Positions 9,556 through 17,763 of a stretch of 64,000 nucleotides of DNA are shown piece after piece. The first letter of the stretch is position 1, and the number at the start of each line of letters is the position of its first letter. The stretch covers positions 55,013-119,012 of the forward strand of contig JARGPH010000015.1 of assembly GCA_029213065.1 (NCBI GenBank), given 5' to 3'. The position numbers were made by a program, and so were the translations under genes. Under the pieces are notes generated by a model. The model was not told the origin of the DNA, did no database searches, and saw nothing but the letters and a program-made list of their open reading frames with translations. Source of the stretch: Verrucomicrobiales bacterium (GTDB taxonomy: Bacteria > Verrucomicrobiota > Verrucomicrobiia > Verrucomicrobiales > DEV007).

Positions 9556-9670
9556 AAGAGAATCTCAGAGGATATTCAACAATCGGGCTTCGCCTGACAA
9601 TGGCGCACTTGGTGCGTTTCGTGACTCGACAACCTGCCCGCAAGAGGAACAGGGTCAGGGCTTGAACTTT

Positions 9671-9830
9671 GAGGTAGGGCGAATCGTCCCGATGAGCCGC
9701 CGTGGTCCGATTCGATGAAATACACACCCAGTCGCTTCGCTGCGAAGCTGGGGCGGTGCCTAGGACGTTCCAGAGGACAAAACGGATCGCGGCTCCCGGA
9801 TCGGCAAGGGACGCCTCTCCCTACCCATAG
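9671..9830 (-). repeat. Dispersed repeat family A, copy 3 (inverted)
   Basis: Read on the minus strand, this starts TATGGGTAGGGAGAGGCGTC, then CCTTGCCGATCCG, CTTCGCAGCGAAGCG and ATTTCATCGAAT, and ends CGGGACGATTCGCCCTACC, the same order of blocks as at 130-283. A motif-C copy (AACAGGGTCAGGG) follows at 9649-9660. The whole 9556-9870 gap is taken up by this element and short flanks; no gene is seen in it. The element splits the beta-helix gene from the operon below it. Confidence 0.75.
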
Positions 9831-9870
9831 CAATCTCTCGTGAATTGTAGTTTTGCGCACTCACGTCCAC

Positions 9871-11316
9871 TCAAGGATTCGGCTTCAGTTTTTGCAAAGA
9901 CGTCTCATCCGCTCCAGTGCCCTCCGACACCTCTTGAGAATCACTCCATGTCGAACCCGCGTCGCTCCCCATGTATTTCTGAAACTCCGCAAAGGTCTCG
10001 GGAGTATAGACTTCATGAACGACTCGAAGTAACTTAAAATCATAGTGATTCATGTCACCGCGCCAGATCGTATTCCGGTAGGTCTGCGCCTCAGGAACAA
10101 ACTTCCCTTTCTTAAAGACACTCTTCTGAAATTCGACACTTCCCTTCGGTGTCAGCATGACATTGACACCTTGAAACGTGCAGTTCTCGGCGTAGAGATC
10201 CCCGCCTTTACCGACCCTTAGTTCCTGGGGCCCACCTCCAACGCGATTGATGTGAACATTCTTCATCGTGACCTGACAGCGTTGTCCATCGGACAGCCTT
10301 GCCCCATCCAGCCAGAACGCCCGCACCGCACTGCTCTCGATCAGCGCGTTCTCAACCGAGTGCTTCAACCCGATGAAATACATATCGAAACCGGTGCACT
10401 CTTTGATATACACGTTTTTGTAATGGGTTTGGCTCGTCCCCGTATCGCAGAATCCGGTCGCATTCCGAATACTGACAAACCCATCAATCCGGCAATCGGC
10501 ATCCTCGTGAGCACTGAAGCCATCGTCCCCGCATTCAATCGCAGCGATGTTTTCAAAGACCAGATTCCGCTGAGCCCCGTGGACATTAAATCCATCGTTG
10601 TAGACGTGCGTTCCAGTCACATTCTTCACCGTGAGCCATGATCCTTTACCACTCTGAATGATCGCGCTGCTTCGCTTTGGATAACGGATATTGGCTTCGC
10701 CGAGCTTCTGCCCGGGCTCGAGTTTCAGGTAGAAAGCATCTCCATCCTCCCTCACAAAGGTCCATTCGCCCGGCTTGAGCTCTTCCGGCTTCTTCAAGTC
10801 TTCACTCGGCCCTTTCGAACAACGGTTCATTCGCTGCATCTTCCCGTTCCAGAGCAGGAACCAGCGGCTCACGATCGCGTCGTCCGTGGTTTTGTAGATT
10901 TTCTGACGCCGGTAGAGATCCGGCCCCACCAGTTCCCACTCGTCACTCGTTACCGGCTCGCTGCCATCAAGGACCGCACCATGACCATCGAGGGTAATCG
11001 GTTTTCCGGGGAGCCCGTGTTTGTTTGTGAAGTCAGCGCTCTCGTAGTAGCTCCCGGAAGTGAGATGAATCGTGTCGCCGGGCTTGGCAAACTTCATGGC
11101 ACGGGCAATTGTTTTAACAGGCGCCGACCTCCCGTCGTTGTTGTCGCTCCCCGTCTTTAGATCAACGTAGAGATTGGGAGCGAGTGACGGATCAGTTTCG
11201 TGCTCCTTGTTGACTTGGTCGTCGACATGGGGCGTATCAACTCCAACCGCTAAGACCGGGAAAGCCCATGCCGCATTCAGAAGGACAAGTCGAATTGTCG
11301 CGTATAAAAAGTTCAT
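9871..11316 (-). CDS. Secreted right-handed parallel beta-helix protein
   Basis: 481 residues from the ATG at 11316, which is followed directly by a signal peptide (MNFLYATIRLVLLNAAWAFP). An in-frame ATG at 11394 would place 26 extra residues before the signal and is less likely. The sequence LYVDLKTGSDNNDGRSAPVKTIARAMKFAKPGDTIHL is the classic opening of pectate-lyase/PL6-like beta-helix proteins ('GxDxNxGxxxxPxxTIxxAxxxAxxGDTI'). Rung-like repeats follow (WLTVKNVTGTHVYNDGFNVH, NLVFENIAAIECGDDGFSAH, ADCRIDGFVSIRNATGF). It probably binds or cleaves a polysaccharide outside the cell. It lies upstream of the propeller and fusion genes on the same strand. Confidence 0.75.
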   Translation of the reverse strand: MNFLYATIRLVLLNAAWAFPVLAVGVDTPHVDDQVNKEHETDPSLAPNLYVDLKTGSDNNDGRSAPVKTIARAMKFAKPGDTIHLTSGSYYESADFTNKHGLPGKPITLDGHGAVLDGSEPVTSDEWELVGPDLYRRQKIYKTTDDAIVSRWFLLWNGKMQRMNRCSKGPSEDLKKPEELKPGEWTFVREDGDAFYLKLEPGQKLGEANIRYPKRSSAIIQSGKGSWLTVKNVTGTHVYNDGFNVHGAQRNLVFENIAAIECGDDGFSAHEDADCRIDGFVSIRNATGFCDTGTSQTHYKNVYIKECTGFDMYFIGLKHSVENALIESSAVRAFWLDGARLSDGQRCQVTMKNVHINRVGGGPQELRVGKGGDLYAENCTFQGVNVMLTPKGSVEFQKSVFKKGKFVPEAQTYRNTIWRGDMNHYDFKLLRVVHEVYTPETFAEFQKYMGSDAGSTWSDSQEVSEGTGADETSLQKLKPNP

Positions 11317-11456
11317 CGTAAAATTCCATGGCGTTCCCTGCCACACGATCCTGACAAAACTGCCCGCAATAGTGTCGAACCGCCATGGCCTCATCAGGTT
11401 AAAGACCGCCAGGAAAACAGTTAGCTACGGCCGCACGAACGGGAAGGCTCCGCCGG

Positions 11457-11515
11457 GAAATGCTCACGCAGTTTCTCTACAGCGCGCAAAGTCGAGGAAT
11501 CCGTGAGGATTTCCT
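11457..11515 (-). repeat. REP-like hairpin element B, copy 1
   Basis: AAATGCTCACG (11458-11468) can pair with CGTGAGGATTT (11502-11512), and inner arms TTTCTCTAC and GTCGAGGAA extend the stem imperfectly. The reverse complement matches the element at 17469-17522, including the exact 20-mer GAAATCCTCACGGATTCCTC. Together with two motif-C copies at 11544-11579 it fills the gap between the beta-helix and MOSC genes. Confidence 0.65.
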
Positions 11516-11540
11516 CCTCGCAATGAGCGCGATCCGGCGA

Positions 11541-11579
11541 CACAACAGGGTTAGGTCGAGGACTCAACAGGGTCAGGTT
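11541..11579 (+). repeat. Motif C, tandem pair
   Basis: CACAACAGGGTTAGGTCGAG is followed by ACTCAACAGGGTCAGGTTC: two copies of the same short intergenic motif, 21 bases apart. This is the clearest paired example in the window. Confidence 0.55.
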
Positions 11580-11663
11580 CGCTTCCCTTGGAAAATCGCC
11601 GCTTGAGATCATGTGAAACGCCCTCGACATATTAAATGAATTCGCAATTCATCACCCAACGCT

Positions 11664-12353
11664 ATGAAACTACTCAGTATTCAAGTGGGACTTCCCCGGG
11701 ACCTCGGTAACGCTCAATCCGACGATCCCTTTGATCGCCCCTGGCGATCCGGCTTCAACAAAGCCCCTGTCTGCGGAGAAGTGCAGGTTTCCAAGCTCAA
11801 TATTGAAGGAGACGGCCAGGCGGATCTCGAACACCACGGTGGACCTGACAAGGCCATCAACGTATATCCCGCTGAACACCTGCCGACCTGGGAGGAGGAA
11901 CTGGGCATCGAACTGCCTCAAGGCTCATTCGGCGAGAATCTGACGACCTCGGGTCTCCTTGAATCGGAAGTGTGCATCGGAGACATTTTTCGAATTGGCA
12001 AAATCACGGTCCAGATCTCGCAACCGCGACAGCCGTGCTGGAAACTGGCGCGGCGCTGGCGCATCAAAGATCTCGCGGTTCAGGTCGAGCGAACCGGTCG
12101 CACCGGCTGGTATTTTCGAGTCATCAAAGAAGGCCCCCTTCTCGCCCCCGCTGAAATCACACTTCTTGAACGTCCCTTCCCGCAATGGACCGTCGCGGAA
12201 GCCAACGACATCATGCACCGTCGGAAAAAGGACGCCGAAGCCTCACGCGCTCTCGCCGACTGCGCAGCCCTGTCCGCAAGCTGGAAGACCACTTTGAGCC
12301 GTCGCGCTGCCAAAATTATCGACGACGACTCGCCCCGCCTTCAGGGTGGTTAG
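11664..12353 (+). CDS. MOSC domain protein (YiiM-like)
   Basis: 229 residues, cytoplasmic. The MOSC (molybdenum cofactor sulfurase C-terminal) fold is shown by LEHHGGPDKAINVYP (56-69), GSFGENLTTSGL (87-98), VCIGDIFRIG (103-112) and QPRQPCWKLARR with the conserved Cys125. YiiM-type MOSC proteins bind the molybdenum cofactor and reduce N-hydroxylated bases. The last 45 residues resemble the C-terminal helical extension of YiiM. A sigma70-like promoter (TTGAGA near 11603, AT-rich CATATTAAAT about 18 bases on) precedes it. It may share a transcript with pyrC 96 bases downstream. Confidence 0.85.
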   Translation: MKLLSIQVGLPRDLGNAQSDDPFDRPWRSGFNKAPVCGEVQVSKLNIEGDGQADLEHHGGPDKAINVYPAEHLPTWEEELGIELPQGSFGENLTTSGLLESEVCIGDIFRIGKITVQISQPRQPCWKLARRWRIKDLAVQVERTGRTGWYFRVIKEGPLLAPAEITLLERPFPQWTVAEANDIMHRRKKDAEASRALADCAALSASWKTTLSRRAAKIIDDDSPRLQGG

Positions 12354-12449
12354 GGAAAAGAGATCAAGTTCACCGGGGTCGATCCTTGCAAAAAGAGGGA
12401 TCATGGTGAATCAAAACGGAGCACTCTTTGACTACATCCACGGCCCAGC

Positions 12450-13544
12450 ATGACGATCACTCTTCCCAAATGGTATGACCTCCACACCCACTTTCGACAG
12501 GGTGAGAATGTAAGTGACTACATCGAGGATCATCTCGCGATGGGATGCGCCGGCGCGCTCGCGATGCCGAACACTCAGCCCCCTGTCTCAAGCATCGGGG
12601 GAGCGAATACCGAGTCGAGCTGGACGATTGAAGCCTACCGAAAGGCGCTCAACTACGCCGGTGCTGATGCCTTTGATCAACTCATCATCCCGCTCTATCT
12701 CACACGTGATACCACCCCTGAGATGATCGAGGCGGGCGCGAAGTCCGGCGAGCTGAAGGCCTGCAAGTATTACCCGCCACACGGAACAACTAACTCCGAA
12801 CACGGCGTTCCCATGGAGGAGTGGATCGGCGGAGACGTTTTTCGCGCGATGGCGGCGAACGGGGTCACGCTGTGTATTCATGGTGAGCAGCACGGCCTTT
12901 CCGGATCGGCTTACTTTGATGAGCAGCAGACTGCTGAGTCCTCTTTTTACACCGAACGCTTACCGCGAATTCTCGACGAGCACCCCGATCTCCAAATTGT
13001 CTGTGAGCATATCACGACGGCGAAAGCGGCGGAATTCGTCGCCGGTGCGCCCGGTCACGTCGGCGCCACAATCACCCCGCAGCACTTGCTCTACACCGTG
13101 GGTCATTTGATCCAGGGGCTGAAATATCATCTCTACTGCCTCCCCATCGTGAAATTCCAGAGAGATCTCGATGCCCTCCGCGCCGCGGTGATGACGCCGG
13201 GCCAAAGCAAGTTTTTCGCGGGGACCGACAGCGCCCCTCACACGACCAAAGCGACCGATTGCGGCTGTGCCGCCGGTTGTTATACGGGAGGTTGCGCGCC
13301 TCAGCTCTACGCGATGGCCTTCGAACAGGCCGGGGCGGACCTCGGTGATAAAGCCGGACAGGAGCTTCTGGAGCGATTCCTTTCCACGAACGGTCCCGAC
13401 TTCTACGGCTTTCCACGCTCCACGGAGAGCTTCTCAATGGAGCGCTCCCCTTCACGCACCGAAACGCGTCCGGTTACGAATGGGACCGTCACTCCCCTCC
13501 CTGCGGGGATGGACCTCGAGCTCGACTGGACCATTCTCCCCTGA
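12450..13544 (+). CDS. pyrC: Dihydroorotase
   Basis: Third step of pyrimidine synthesis: reversible cyclisation of carbamoyl-aspartate to dihydroorotate. At 364 residues it fits the homodimeric PyrC class. Metal ligands and substrate residues are visible: YDLHTHFRQGE (His12, His14, Arg16), MPNTQP (Asn41), the CKYYPPHGTTNSEHG block with the carboxylated lysine (Lys106), CIHGE (His144), a later EHI histidine and the GTDSAPHTT signature with the catalytic Asp. The DCGCAAGCYTGGCAP stretch after that signature is also seen in PyrC proteins. No other pyrimidine gene is nearby. Confidence 0.92.
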   Translation: MTITLPKWYDLHTHFRQGENVSDYIEDHLAMGCAGALAMPNTQPPVSSIGGANTESSWTIEAYRKALNYAGADAFDQLIIPLYLTRDTTPEMIEAGAKSGELKACKYYPPHGTTNSEHGVPMEEWIGGDVFRAMAANGVTLCIHGEQHGLSGSAYFDEQQTAESSFYTERLPRILDEHPDLQIVCEHITTAKAAEFVAGAPGHVGATITPQHLLYTVGHLIQGLKYHLYCLPIVKFQRDLDALRAAVMTPGQSKFFAGTDSAPHTTKATDCGCAAGCYTGGCAPQLYAMAFEQAGADLGDKAGQELLERFLSTNGPDFYGFPRSTESFSMERSPSRTETRPVTNGTVTPLPAGMDLELDWTILP

Positions 13545-13613
13545 AGCCTGCGTGACAATATTGCGTGTAATTTATACCAGCCACGTTCGCCGGCCCTGTG
13601 CTAAATTTCCGTC

Positions 13614-16600
13614 GTGAAATCGCTACGACACTTTTTGCTCACCGCTGCGCTTCTCGTTTTACCGGGAACGTCGATCGCGGCTGACACCGCCGCCAGATTC
13701 CAAAACGTCAGTGAAGTTGTTTCCAACTGGCAGCCGGATCAACACCTCTGGGTTCACGGGAACCTTCAACTGAGCGAGGAGCGGCTCAGCGAACTGGAAT
13801 CCTGGCTCGACGCGAACGGCGCGAACTGGACCATCGTTCTGATGCAGAACGCGCGCACACAGCGTTACGATTCCAAAACTGGAATGACCGCTGTGGAGTT
13901 CGCTCTCGGTGAAGGCCTCTCAAACCGAACCGGGTTCGGCGATCTTCGGGATTCCCGAACCGGTCAGGCCAATGGAGCCGTCTTCGTTCTCTTCCTCGAA
14001 GAGAGAAAGTTCTCCTACTTCGCCTCTGAAGTCTACGACGCGCGGTCCCTCGGGGAACGGTATTGGGTGAACCGACTTGATCGCCCCGCCATAGCCGCGA
14101 TGCGCTCGGGTGGCAGAGTCGCCGATGCCGCCAAAGATACCGTAAAGTTCATTGATCTCGCTTTGAGCAAAGTGATCGAAAGCGAGCGGAATCGCGAGCG
14201 TCTCGCCAAAATCGCGAAGGAAAAAGCCCTCGAAGAAGCAAAGCTCTACGTGAGTCAGCTCTCACCGCTGATCGACGAAGCAGTCGCACGAGCGGCAGCT
14301 CTCAGGTCGGACAATCCCGCGCTCAACGGTGCCGTGGTTCGTCCGGCCGTCAGCGAATGGAAGGCCACGCTCGTCACGATCTCACAGCTGGTGCAGCAGA
14401 AAGATTCGGCGAACGCCCGCAGGCATTTTGAAAAGGCCCGCGACAGTATTTCCGCGTTTCAAACCGGAATCGATCAGTGGGAAGCGAGTGCCAAATTTTT
14501 CCCGGATCTTGAAAAGCGCATTTCTGAACATCCTGTCGCGGAAGGCGATCCAGCCATCGCCGGTTATCTTGCGAGGGCTGACGCCGCCCTGACATCCTCA
14601 CAGAAAAACCACGCTCTTGGCGAATTACTCTATGTGCAACAGCTCGTCACCGCACAGCGTGAACTCGAATCCGCCGGGCGCCAGTATCAGAACTGGCTCG
14701 CAGCGGAAGCGAAGAGGAAGTTTGCCCGCCAACTCGGGACTGCCTTGTTCATCCTCGCGCTCGTCATCATTCTCATCACTCTCAATCGACTGCGCCGCCC
14801 CGCGCGCAAAGAGGCGGAAGAGCTTCTCACGACGTGGAAATCACGCCTCCGCGGCAAGTTTGACACGCTTTTTCAACTCATGGACCGAACCAGTCTCGTC
14901 GTTGGTTCGAGTGCGGATCTTGAGGAACGGGGTTTTGTCGGAACCACTGAAAAGCTTGCCCACGAAACGATTCACGGAGTCGATGAGCTTTTCATCATGT
15001 CGTCAGCGACCGATCAGGTTATCGAAGAGGTTGAGGAACTGGTTTCGCCTTCCTCGCCGGTGGCCTGGTGTCTCAATGGCTTTTCGTCAGGACGTTATAA
15101 GCGGGCGATTCAACTGCTTTCCTCCCGTCCTATCGGTTTCGATGACGAAGACAGGCTTGAGAAAATCATCTCTCCAAAGTCGGCAAAAAACACCCGCAGC
15201 CTCCTCGGCCATACTCAGGATTACGAACCGTTCTACCTTTCCTTCGAGCAACTGATCAGGGAATATGACGCGAGGCAGCAGCTCGCTGAGGAAAATCTTG
15301 CGCGGCTCGAGGCGGGCATAGATGGGTTGCCTATCACTCAACAGGAACTGAGCGCGCAGATGAACCGGATCTCCGGGAGCGCCGCCCAGCTCGCGTTTGC
15401 AGCGGGGAAAGATTCGCATTTCCCTCTCGTCAGCCTCCGGCAAAAGCTGATCCCCGTGGCCGAGGACGGGCTCAGAAAGGCTGCCTCGATCGGCGAGGCG
15501 GATCCCGTAGATGCTTTCGAGAACCTCATCCCGACGAGCCGGCAGCAGGTTGGCGACGCGCTTGGGATCGTTCAGTCGATTGAGTCCTTCCGTGCCATCG
15601 ACCAACCGGTCATCGCAAGATCTGCTGACGAGTTGCTTGAATCGGGACGCTCTGTCTCCTGGATCGACGAGGCCATTGACATCCTCATTGCACGAATCGA
15701 ACAGCTCAGCAACCACGCCCTTGAGAAGTCTATCGCTCCGGACTTGAGCGAGTTCGTCGATGACCTGACCCGCCTCAAGGGAACCGTCCTCAGCGCGAAA
15801 AACCAATGCGACCGGGCCAACGACGAGCTCGTCCCGAAAATCAGCGAGGCTGAATCCGCCGTTGCTGAAACCCGTGCCTGGTTGAGCAACGAGATCAATC
15901 TCCCGGGCAGCTCGCTTTTGAAAGAACCCGGCCTTTCCCCCGATGAGAAAATAGCGCTCTCAAAATACGGAATCAAAACCGCCCTTTCAGCACTCGATCA
16001 CGGAAACATCACCGGGGCCCTCCAGGATCTTGACGAAGTCGAACACTGCCTCAGCGATGCTCATGCGCTTATGGACCTGAGCCGAGAAAGTGTCGTCAAT
16101 CACGCCGACAAGCATAGTGAACTGGTGAAAGAGCGGAACGCTCTCGTTTCGGAAGTTGCCCCCGCCGCCAGCCTCCTCGAAGAGCTGCAAACGGAATACG
16201 CTCCCGCCGTTCAGCTGTTTTCATCCCGTTTCGGAGAGGAAATCAGCGGCCAGAAATCGATCACCAACTGCATCGAACGCGCCGGGACCCGCCTCGATGC
16301 TGCCGGCACCTCGCTCGAAGACAGTGCCGCCGCGTTTAAGAATGGCGAACTGATCCGTGCCTACGGGCTCCTCGAAACCAGCGGGAACGAACTGGGATTT
16401 GCCGATCATCAACTTTCGCTGATCCGCGATCAACACGAAGCCACCCTCGAAGCGGTCGCCTCAAACCGCAAAAACCTCCAGCGACTTGAGAGTCAGCTTA
16501 CCGATCTGAAATTGCTCGGGGAGGATCGCCGTACCTGCCAGTCCACCATTGATCTCCACGCTCTCTCAGTGATCGACGTCGAGAATTTTGCCACAAGCCT

Positions 16601-17369
16601 CGACCTTGCGAAACCAAACCCTTTCGAGCAGTTCCGGACCGGGGAGTCCCTTCTCGAACATCTCAACGCGCTTGAGGACGGTATTCAGGCCGATTGGAAG
16701 TCCTATGAAATGACCGAGTCTGCATCGACCGGAGCAAAAGCCGCTCTCACTTTCTGCAACAACTACCTCAACGAAGCGAAGACCGACGGAATCACCGACA
16801 GCGTCGATTTAAGCAAGGCAATCAACAAACACGGCATGCTGACCGCGCAGCTTTCCTTGATTAAGAAGCAGCTGAAGAAGAGTCATCTCGAATGGCCCGG
16901 GCTGCTCAAAGAGACCACGAAACTGACAACCGACGTCGGGAAAGTTCGCAGTGTTCTCGAACACGAACTCGCAGCGGCGAGAGAGAGCTCCGAGAAGATC
17001 ATGAAAGCGGCCGAGGCCCATTCGCAGCTCCACGACTGGACTAGCAGCCACAAGGTGAGGATCAACCGTACTGCCGGTGCCAGCACCCTCGCCCGCGCGA
17101 AGCAGCAGCTCGCCCGCGGGCAGTATGCAGAGTCCCGCAAAGGAGCCATCAGCGCGCTCGGCGAAGCCCTCCGCGAACTGAACCGGGCGAAGGCGCGTGA
17201 GTCGGAGAGAGCACGGGCTGCCGCTGCAGCAAGACGCGCTGCGGCAGCACGCGCCGCCCGCCGGTCGAGTTCGCGCAGTTATTCCTCCAGCTCCAGCAGC
17301 TCATCACGATCGAGCTTTTCCAGCTCAAGCTTTTCCTCCGGGTCCGGATTTTCTCGGTCGGGGTGGTAG
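13614..17369 (+). CDS. Large TPM-domain-like membrane protein with Ser-rich tail
   Basis: 1251 residues from a GTG start that is followed by a signal peptide (MKSLRHFLLTAALLVLPGTS). Residues about 30-190 look like a TPM domain (WTIVLMQNAR, GAVFVLFLEERKFSYFASEVYDARSLGERY), then a helical periplasmic region, one membrane helix at about 372-392 (ALFILALVIILITL), and roughly 800 residues of predicted long helices in the cytoplasm. The end is an Ala/Arg-rich stretch (RAAAAARRAAAARAARRSSS) and a Ser/Phe/Gly tail closing SGSGFSRSGW, as in YgcG/TPM proteins. TPM proteins act in membrane or photosystem protein repair; the giant helical insert here is unexplained. Confidence 0.6.
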   Translation: MKSLRHFLLTAALLVLPGTSIAADTAARFQNVSEVVSNWQPDQHLWVHGNLQLSEERLSELESWLDANGANWTIVLMQNARTQRYDSKTGMTAVEFALGEGLSNRTGFGDLRDSRTGQANGAVFVLFLEERKFSYFASEVYDARSLGERYWVNRLDRPAIAAMRSGGRVADAAKDTVKFIDLALSKVIESERNRERLAKIAKEKALEEAKLYVSQLSPLIDEAVARAAALRSDNPALNGAVVRPAVSEWKATLVTISQLVQQKDSANARRHFEKARDSISAFQTGIDQWEASAKFFPDLEKRISEHPVAEGDPAIAGYLARADAALTSSQKNHALGELLYVQQLVTAQRELESAGRQYQNWLAAEAKRKFARQLGTALFILALVIILITLNRLRRPARKEAEELLTTWKSRLRGKFDTLFQLMDRTSLVVGSSADLEERGFVGTTEKLAHETIHGVDELFIMSSATDQVIEEVEELVSPSSPVAWCLNGFSSGRYKRAIQLLSSRPIGFDDEDRLEKIISPKSAKNTRSLLGHTQDYEPFYLSFEQLIREYDARQQLAEENLARLEAGIDGLPITQQELSAQMNRISGSAAQLAFAAGKDSHFPLVSLRQKLIPVAEDGLRKAASIGEADPVDAFENLIPTSRQQVGDALGIVQSIESFRAIDQPVIARSADELLESGRSVSWIDEAIDILIARIEQLSNHALEKSIAPDLSEFVDDLTRLKGTVLSAKNQCDRANDELVPKISEAESAVAETRAWLSNEINLPGSSLLKEPGLSPDEKIALSKYGIKTALSALDHGNITGALQDLDEVEHCLSDAHALMDLSRESVVNHADKHSELVKERNALVSEVAPAASLLEELQTEYAPAVQLFSSRFGEEISGQKSITNCIERAGTRLDAAGTSLEDSAAAFKNGELIRAYGLLETSGNELGFADHQLSLIRDQHEATLEAVASNRKNLQRLESQLTDLKLLGEDRRTCQSTIDLHALSVIDVENFATSLDLAKPNPFEQFRTGESLLEHLNALEDGIQADWKSYEMTESASTGAKAALTFCNNYLNEAKTDGITDSVDLSKAINKHGMLTAQLSLIKKQLKKSHLEWPGLLKETTKLTTDVGKVRSVLEHELAAARESSEKIMKAAEAHSQLHDWTSSHKVRINRTAGASTLARAKQQLARGQYAESRKGAISALGEALRELNRAKARESERARAAAAARRAAAARAARRSSSRSYSSSSSSSSRSSFSSSSFSSGSGFSRSGW

Positions 17370-17467
17370 ATGTCTTTTGCCAAAAGACATCGTCGACGGT
17401 GTCCGGATTCGAAATGAACGAATCATCCACCTAACCCATCCGCGCTCAGATCCGGCGCGAAAGAAAT

Positions 17468-17523
17468 CCTCACGGATTCCTCTACATGCCTCATGCGTAG
17501 AGGAACGGCGTGAGCATTTCTCT
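17468..17523 (+). repeat. REP-like hairpin element B, copy 2
   Basis: A long hairpin: the left arm AAATCCTCACGGATTCCTCTAC is nearly the complement of the right arm GTAGAGGAACGGCGTGAGCATTT, around an 11-base loop. It matches copy 1 at 11457-11515 in the opposite orientation. It lies in the 302-base gap 17370-17671, which otherwise holds only a pair of inverted repeats in front of the tRNA. Confidence 0.7.
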
Positions 17524-17613
17524 GCACAGCCCATACGACCTCAAGTCCGGCGAAGGCGAGACCGATTACCCCCCTTTCACCAAAAAATCCAAACTTGGGA
17601 CTTTTCCGTTTGA

Positions 17614-17661
17614 ATCGAACGGATTTATGTTCGATGATCCGGCCCTGCCAATTTCGGCAGG
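17614..17661 (+). promoter_or_regulatory. Inverted repeats in the leader of tRNA-Ala
   Basis: ATCGAAC (17614-17620) pairs with GTTCGAT (17629-17635), and CCTGCC (17644-17649) pairs with GGCAGG (17656-17661), ending 10 bases before the mature tRNA. They could be a processing signal, an upstream terminator or an operator; sequence alone does not decide. Confidence 0.35.
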
Positions 17662-17671
17662 AAAACGAAGC

Positions 17672-17744
17672 GGGGCATTAGCTCAGTTGGTAGAGCACCT
17701 GCATGGCATGCAGGGGGTCAGCGGTTCAAATCCGCTATGCTCCA
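17672..17744 (+). tRNA. tRNA-Ala (anticodon GGC)
   Basis: A 73-base cloverleaf. Acceptor arms GGGGCAT and ATGCTCC include the G3:U70 wobble pair that identifies alanine tRNAs. The D-arm has GCTCAGTTGGTAGAGC. The anticodon stem CCTGC/GCAGG encloses loop ATGGCAT with anticodon GGC. The T-arm has GCGGTTCAAATCCGC. The discriminator base is A, and the 3' CCA is not encoded (ACG follows). Confidence 0.97.
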
Positions 17745-17763
17745 CGTTTCGTTCGCGGGAACC

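Noticed and set aside
11317-11394. An earlier start for the beta-helix protein
   Set aside because: It would put 26 residues in front of a clear signal peptide; the ATG at 11316 begins the signal directly.
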